Shown here: positions 58,812 through 64,000 of the stretch, piece after piece | Numbering within the stretch: the stretch's first letter is position 1 | Layout of the letters: every line of letters begins with the position of its first letter | Source of the DNA: Rhodocollybia butyracea | Lineage: Eukaryota; Basidiomycota; Agaricomycetes; Agaricales; Omphalotaceae | Direction: 5' to 3' | Assembly (NCBI GenBank): GCA_015501585.1 | Contig: JADNRY010000002.1 | Location: 806,001 to 870,000 of the forward strand | Length of the DNA: 64,000 nucleotides | Program-made: the position numbers and the translations under genes | Notes under the pieces: model-generated | Databases searched by the model: none | Told to the model about the DNA's origin: nothing | What the model saw: the letters and a program-made list of their open reading frames with translations, nothing else

Positions 58812-59556
58812 CCGAGTGGCGGACTCGTAGAGAGATCTAAGTTATAGTATATATATATCAGAGCGGTACGAGGGGGCGCTGTTTCTTCTTCTCTCGCTTT
58901 GAGTGGCAGCGATTTAAGCCGTGGAGGGATGATGCGCAGTGAGAAAAAGTGAGTGACTTCAACTCTTTCTATCTATGCTGTAAATTCTCTCTGTGTTGGT
59001 CCCCCATCCCGGCGCTGGTTATATATCTAGAAGGTCTTCCTACCGCTGCGGGCTCCGCGTCTGTAGTATTCTCCTCTTTGGTTTCCTCTCTTTGCTCTTT
59101 GATCGACATACTCCTTACTGACACCTTTTCGTTTTCGAAAAGACAGAGAAACATACAAATGGGGACTCCGTCCCCGACTCTGACCGAAGGGAAGAGAGGG
59201 TCTTGTGGACCTTGTTTCTTATCTGATTCTTCAGGTTCCTGAAAGTGACGAAATACTTTCGCACGCTGATTGCATGATGATATTCGCGATAACATTTGTC
59301 ACGGGTACGTACTAGTTTGAACTTTGCATAGCTTTCTTTCTTCTCCAATTGTTCGATGGTCGTATTTTGACTGTTACGGCGAAGTATGTTTTCGATATTC
59401 TTGCATTGTTTACAGGTCAAGCTCCATATATTCCAGATCCTGCTCTGTATTGCATAGCGTAACAAACTAGTTTGGCGCCATTTATGTACTCATGTGTAAT
59501 CTCAACGTTTGTGCGACAGTACTTCGGTATTGATCACAGCATTGTTGGGATTATAC

Positions 59557-59653
59557 ATCCCAGGCATGTATGTGGCGCTATACATGTAGCTGGGGCCCCG
59601 GCAGTTCCTCAATGGGACCACATTGGTTAAACCACCACCACCACCACCAAGAC
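59557..59653 (+). repeat. Dispersed repeat family II, copy b, with (ACC)n tract
   Basis: ATCCCAGGCATGTATGTGGC, ATACATGTAGCTGGGGCCCC, then GGGACCACATTGGTTAAACC and (ACC)6. Same order as the minus-strand copy at 15447-15527. Confidence 0.7.
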
Positions 59654-60188
59654 TCATCCAATTTGACTACTACTCCTTCCATCATCATATCCAGTTCGTC
59701 CATCATATCTTTGACTAGCTACTGTATACACTTTTGCCGAACTGGGTTTACAACTATATCTGACTTGTTCCTTGTTGGAGAGTCATTGGCTGTATTCAGT
59801 TTGACAGTTTTGGGTGCAATTTTCTTAGGACATTCAAGTTTCTTTGCAACACTATAGTGATTTCGCTGAAGTCTGCGACGTAACACGTTCTTGGTAGTTT
59901 TGGCTCCGACTACAGTGCACTCTATCAAGTTAACTTGTTATTTGTTTAGGTCATTATTTGGTAAAGTCCTGTTCAATCCAAGTGATTTTGATTACTTTGA
60001 AGGAAGGTCTCTTGGTATCATGGATACCATGCATGCTCCATTTGTTTTGGTGAACAAGATAAACCATAAAGTTGCCTTTTGGTGTCACGAAGGTATGTCA
60101 ATTTCATGTTCCCCCGCCCTCAAAGCTACAGGTAGTTGAATTTAGAGTTGCTTCTACACCTTCATTTTGAAATGATTTGCATAGAGCC

Positions 60189-60243
60189 CAGGTTGTTCGT
60201 CTCGGTCTGTCTATGGCATAGACAGACCCTGGCGAACAACCTG
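60189..60243. repeat. 55 bp hairpin
   Basis: CAGGTTGTTCG, TCTC, GGTCTGTCTATG, G, CATAGACAGACC, CTGG, CGAACAACCTG: two perfect stems of 12 and 11 bp separated by a 4 by 4 internal mismatch. No terminator-like T run is adjacent. Confidence 0.75.
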
Positions 60244-60723
60244 CGCATCCTGCATGTGAATTTCTTTATAAAAATTGTAAAAAACTTCTCCTTCAACTTA
60301 ACTTTTTTAGGCGGTCGAAAACACAACAGGGTTTTTGCGATCAGGCCTAGCCAAGTTCAAGGAATTCTCGATGACAGTAGCTATTATCTAGATAATTCTA
60401 TATAACTTGCAATAGCACACTTTGCCCACTACTTTTTGAGAAAAAAAAAGGTATTTGTATTGATATCTCATGTGCTGGCCTGATCGGCCATTTGGCTAGC
60501 AGTGTTTGTATGCCGTCTCAGCCATAGCATGCTGCTTGGGAATGTGCAGCGCCTGTATGCCATCCTATGCCATCTTGGCCATAGCATGCTGGGAATACTG
60601 GCCCAGCTCCTTGATTTGAAGCTAACAGTCCCTTCAATTTACACAGCATGCTGACTCGATGCTGTTGTCTGGAATTATAGAAAAATGTAAATACAAAATG
60701 CAACAAATGTAACTGGTGCATAG

Positions 60724-60831
60724 TGTGGGAGAATCCTCCCAGGTTGCCTTTCGTTATTTACCGGGTTGTTTTCTTACGGCCTTTTGGCCTACTTGGTCGG
60801 TTTATTGTCTGGCATATAGGCCCACTGCATC
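60724..60831 (+). repeat. Dispersed repeat family I, copy 3
   Basis: TGTGGGAGAA, GGTTGCC, TTATTTACCGGGTT, TTCTTACGGCC, CCTACTTGG, CATATAGGCCCA: the most diverged of the three copies. Confidence 0.65.
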
Positions 60832-61319
60832 GCCGCCAAACGGCGCTGGGCGTCTCGTTTTAGGCAGAGTCGGGGACTTGCCGTGCAACGCGCGGCGTTA
60901 CCGATACAGTATTACTCACTAGGAATCGTTACGTGGCGCGCGTCGAACTACACTCGTTGGAATACATACATATTTTAACTACCCTTAAAAGTCAATGAGA
61001 TCTAGCAAGTAATCCATGTGCTTTCTTGGTATCCGTTGAGACTGCTGTACATCCCATATAAGTCTCCAAGTATCGAATCCGTCATAGCTGTGGTGCCCAA
61101 CACAGACCCTCACGAGAAGAGGTTGAGTGATTTTTTTCCGTCGGTCAAACGAAGAGAATGAACGAGTTCGTCGGAGTCGTGTTTGCCTTTCCTGTAAGCC
61201 ACATTCTGATACGTGATAGTGGGGCCGGCTCAACTGGCGACAACCAAGGGTACCATATTCAAGAGGTGCAAGCCTTGCCTTGTGTTCCGGGCTTCGCTCT
61301 ATGAATTCAAAGATTATAT
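60832..61319. other. Intergenic, nothing seen
   Basis: GC-rich at 60830-60950, then ordinary; no recognisable gene. Confidence 0.4.
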
Positions 61320-63661
61320 TTAGATCATGATATTTGACGACTTCAAGTTTGTATGTTGCTCACTGGGATACTCGTATATAATATCATCCTCCGACTCGGA
61401 GTCAGACTTTGACCCACAATTGGGATTAACAGAAAGATCTGGAAACATTTTTCAGAAAAATTGAGAAAGAAAAATTGAGAAAGAAGATTTGTTACACACG
61501 TACTATGTCTGTCGAAGATGTCAGTTTCATCCGGGTCTTGATTTAGCACATTGTTGATTATCTTGAAGATAGGATAATTCTGAGAGCGTGCATAGTCAAG
61601 ACTAAAAGGATCAAAGCCCTTCAGCTTCACATATTCAGACACTGCATCATATATATCTTGAGTGAAGTATGAGGCCCCCCTCATACTTACTTCAGGTAAC
61701 GGAAGACCTAGCAAAAACCGCGTCTCCTCCCTCATTGGAAAACAACCGGATGAGTCTGAAGACCAGAAGAATGGTGGATCATGCAGTGAGAAATGAGATA
61801 CTCCATTAATTTTTGTGATTTTAATAGGTTCAATGAAGAAATAGTACTCTTGAGTGGAAAATGAGGCCAACATAGGTGAAAGCTTGGGCCAGTCCGGTGA
61901 ACTCCACGCAATGTACTGCATGCGTCTGCCGCACAAAACTAATGATACATCTAAAATTCAGCTACACCGGTAGACTATAGCAAAAATGTCTCAAATTTAC
62001 CATATTTATCCAGAGGGTCTTTCAGATTGAGCTGGTGGAGTACATGCCCAGCTTGTGCTAGCCATGCAGTATCCAGACACTCTTTGTCAAAGGTTGAACT
62101 TGTGATGTGACAGATATATGAGGGATTTGGTTTGCTCCAAGACTGACTAATTATTTTGGTTTCAGCCTTGCGGCACCCGGGCACTGGCCTCGCTTGCGCA
62201 GAGTGCTCCGTTCTAAAGGAGGGGGTAGCCCCTACGGAGTAGTCTGTATGGCCATTAACTGAACATCTGAGTTCACAGTCAATCAAAGGTTGGAGCTCCT
62301 AAAACAATGCAACGCTTACCGGTACCGGGCCCTGCCAGTACTTGTTACCACAAGGGGCACTGGGGAGCCCTTGAAACTGAGAGAGTCCGTAAAGAATCTT
62401 GACCACCCACTAATGTGAACCTTTTGTCTGCATTGTATCCGTGCTACAACTTGTTTTTTGCTTTCTAGATAAATACAACCAATCGAAAGTGGGATGCTGG
62501 TTAATTTGTCACTCAGTCCATATTGACCTATCCAATGCGAAACCCAGGACAACAAATCACCATCGAGATGAAGGTCAAGGTGTTGTATTACAGTTTTCTC
62601 TGATTTGTAACCCATGAGACCAAGAGGGACGTTATTGGCAGGAGAGGGCCGTATCTTGGATCGCCATCCAAATGTCACCGGATGCCTGAAGAATGGTGTA
62701 CGGGGTCCAATGCATGCGTGCCCCGATGTTGGTTGGATCCAGACATACATTTCAAGCCAGCGTGGAACTCGGCATCCTTTATATTTTAAATGGTCTCTTG
62801 CTTGCTGCAAGCAAATCACCTGTTTCTATTTTGAGCACATAGCAAAGAGTATTTAGGGACTTGGGGGAAACAGAGTCTCACAGCCTGATAATCCAGAAAA
62901 CCACGTGCAATAGGCGAGGGGCTCTGTTCATAAAATTCTGGAAGGGGTATCATATCTGGGGAATTTATTCAGTGTATACTTATATCTACATTCATTGTGC
63001 TCTTCTCAATGATTATCAGCGAACACTTACCAGAGTGGAAGATCAATGCGGGTAAGCCCCAATGGGTAATTCCAAACAGTTTAGCAAAGTTTATGTGACT
63101 GGACAAAGAGGTAAGTGGCACGTATATCATTTGTCAGATAATAATCACCATAATGCAGAGTATCGATGTAAATCATCTTTGTATGCCTAGAATTCTTTGA
63201 GTTTAGTCTATCCCCTAGTCCTGCAACATAGATACTACATACTTGCTGCGCATTAGGTCCGTCATAAAACACCGCCGTGAATTTTGTTCCAGGATGGGAG
63301 AGTGATGGCGATGTTATTTGGACAGCGTAGGTTGAGCGTACCAGCTTCACACCAATGATGCGAGATAGACCCACTGGGGGTGTCTGACATTCGATTATGA
63401 ATGAGCCTGTGCCGCCTTCAATAATGGTGCCGATATTCCGTAGAAGGCTGAGATCACCCCCCGGAATGGTGCGACACTAGATAGAGATCAAGTTTATTTA
63501 TGTAAGTAAGAAGAGTCGGTACATTGGCGCACCCAATTGCCCGGAGTCACTTCAGTAAGAGTCCCAGTATCATGATGATTGTTTATTGTGATTTGCTTTG
63601 CATTGTATAGCTGGGAATCCTGCACAGTGAAGTGGGAAGAGTTTTCAAAAAATGTGCCCAT
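61320..63661 (-). CDS. Unknown agaric-family protein (FENSSHFT type), possibly damaged
   Basis: Starts MGTFFENSSHFTVQDSQLYN then AKQITINNHH at 63661. Following exons read IIGVKLVRSTYAVQITSPSL, FTAVFYDGPNAQQ, GDYYLTNDIRATYLFVQ, then KYKGCRVPRWLEMYVWIQPT, TVIQHLDLHLDGDLLSWVSH and RIQCRQKVHISGWSRF. Further on come YICHITSSTFDKECLDTAWL with AQAGHVLHQLNLKD, then SSPDWPKLSPMLASFSTQEY, DIYDAVSEYVKLKGFDPFSL and DYARSQNYPIFKI. The last exon is acidic (KSDSESEDDIIYEYPSEQH) and stops at 61320. The order matches a large family of unnamed agaric proteins ('WL.QA.hil..L' then 'GFDP.S.D.AR..G.P.f'). Between about 62160 and 62340 the join is unclear: the only visible GT-AG pair is 21 nt, and a segment rich in CCCCTACGG-type sequence looks inserted. 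Function unknown. Confidence 0.5.
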
Positions 63662-64000
63662 GATTCCAAAATAAGTCGGGATATCGATGTTCACCGGGAG
63701 AAAGAGATGATGGGAGGCAATAGTGAATATACATCAATTTATACCACTTTCTTTGCGCTGGCATAGCCTACTAGGTGATCGATTCATCGGACTAGTCATA
63801 AATAAGATAAGATCAACAAAGATCCCTCCGAGCTTCTCAATGGTTTACAAGAAAGTGTTGATTAAGGGGACCGTCTTCGTCGTCTTTCCCGGTATCATTG
63901 AACGAGAAAGATCGGGCTGATTAGGTAGAAGTGGCGCAGCAATACGAAGGTGGTGAAGCAGAGTACTTGCTGAGAGCAGACGTGAAAGACAATGATTTGA
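63662..64000. other. Upstream flank, no gene seen
   Basis: Promoter side of the minus-strand gene; only a short unrecognised frame. Confidence 0.4.

Larger units (their letters stand above)
58812..60720. other. Repeat debris, no intact gene
   Basis: Contains repeat family II (59557-59653) and a hairpin (60189-60243). A minus-strand frame at 59928-59719 (LRRRLQRNHYSVAKKLECPK then KIAPKTVKLNTANDSPTRNK) has a protein-like composition but no recognisable family. 60500-60620 holds a short direct repeat built on GCCATAGCATGCTG. It is probably eroded mobile elements. Confidence 0.4.

Overview
The window reads as nuclear DNA of a mushroom-forming basidiomycete (Agaricomycetes). Genes are cut by many 45-65 nt GT-AG introns, the housekeeping proteins resemble their eukaryotic counterparts, and several unknown proteins belong to families I associate with agaric genomes. 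All assignments come from reading translations by eye; no database search was run.

Layout. 0.5-13 kb: a Zn(II)2Cys6 transcription factor (TF1, +), an F-box protein (-), and the large pre-mRNA cleavage/polyadenylation subunit CFT1/CPSF160 (+), which shares a 437 bp divergent promoter with the F-box gene. 13-27 kb: a gene-poor repeat island. It holds a palindromic insertion with target-site duplication, a LINE relic, a palindromic AATAATGCTG minisatellite in two blocks, several non-autonomous DNA elements (one MULE-like with a 9 bp duplication, one hAT-like, one long-TIR MITE), dispersed repeat families and a dead copy of RNA polymerase subunit RPB10. 27.5-33.5 kb: a SnoaL/NTF2-like protein, the WD40 nucleoporin SEH1, a coiled-coil protein and a membrane-anchored Crinkler/RHS-like P-loop protein. 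34-44.5 kb: two tandem copies of an unknown family, here called the GYPLW family. Copy A is intact and carries a SUZ-domain RNA-binding tail. Copy B is broken and runs in frame into a second Zn(II)2Cys6 factor (TF2), a paralogue of TF1. 44.6-51.6 kb: snurportin-1 and a large EF-hand/ZZ-finger protein, both on the minus strand. 52-59 kb: a HAD phosphatase, a third and decayed GYPLW copy (C), and a decayed second copy of the HAD gene. 60-64 kb: repeat remnants and one more unknown agaric-family protein on the minus strand.

How it fits together. The housekeeping genes (CFT1, SEH1, snurportin, F-box, HAD) have no common pathway here, although CFT1 and snurportin both touch mRNA/snRNP biology. The most unusual material is the GYPLW family: three copies at different stages of decay, with two of them joined to unrelated domains (SUZ tail; Zn2Cys6 factor). 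Single-base frame slips recur in conserved genes (CFT1, SEH1, snurportin), so some lesions elsewhere may be consensus errors rather than biology.
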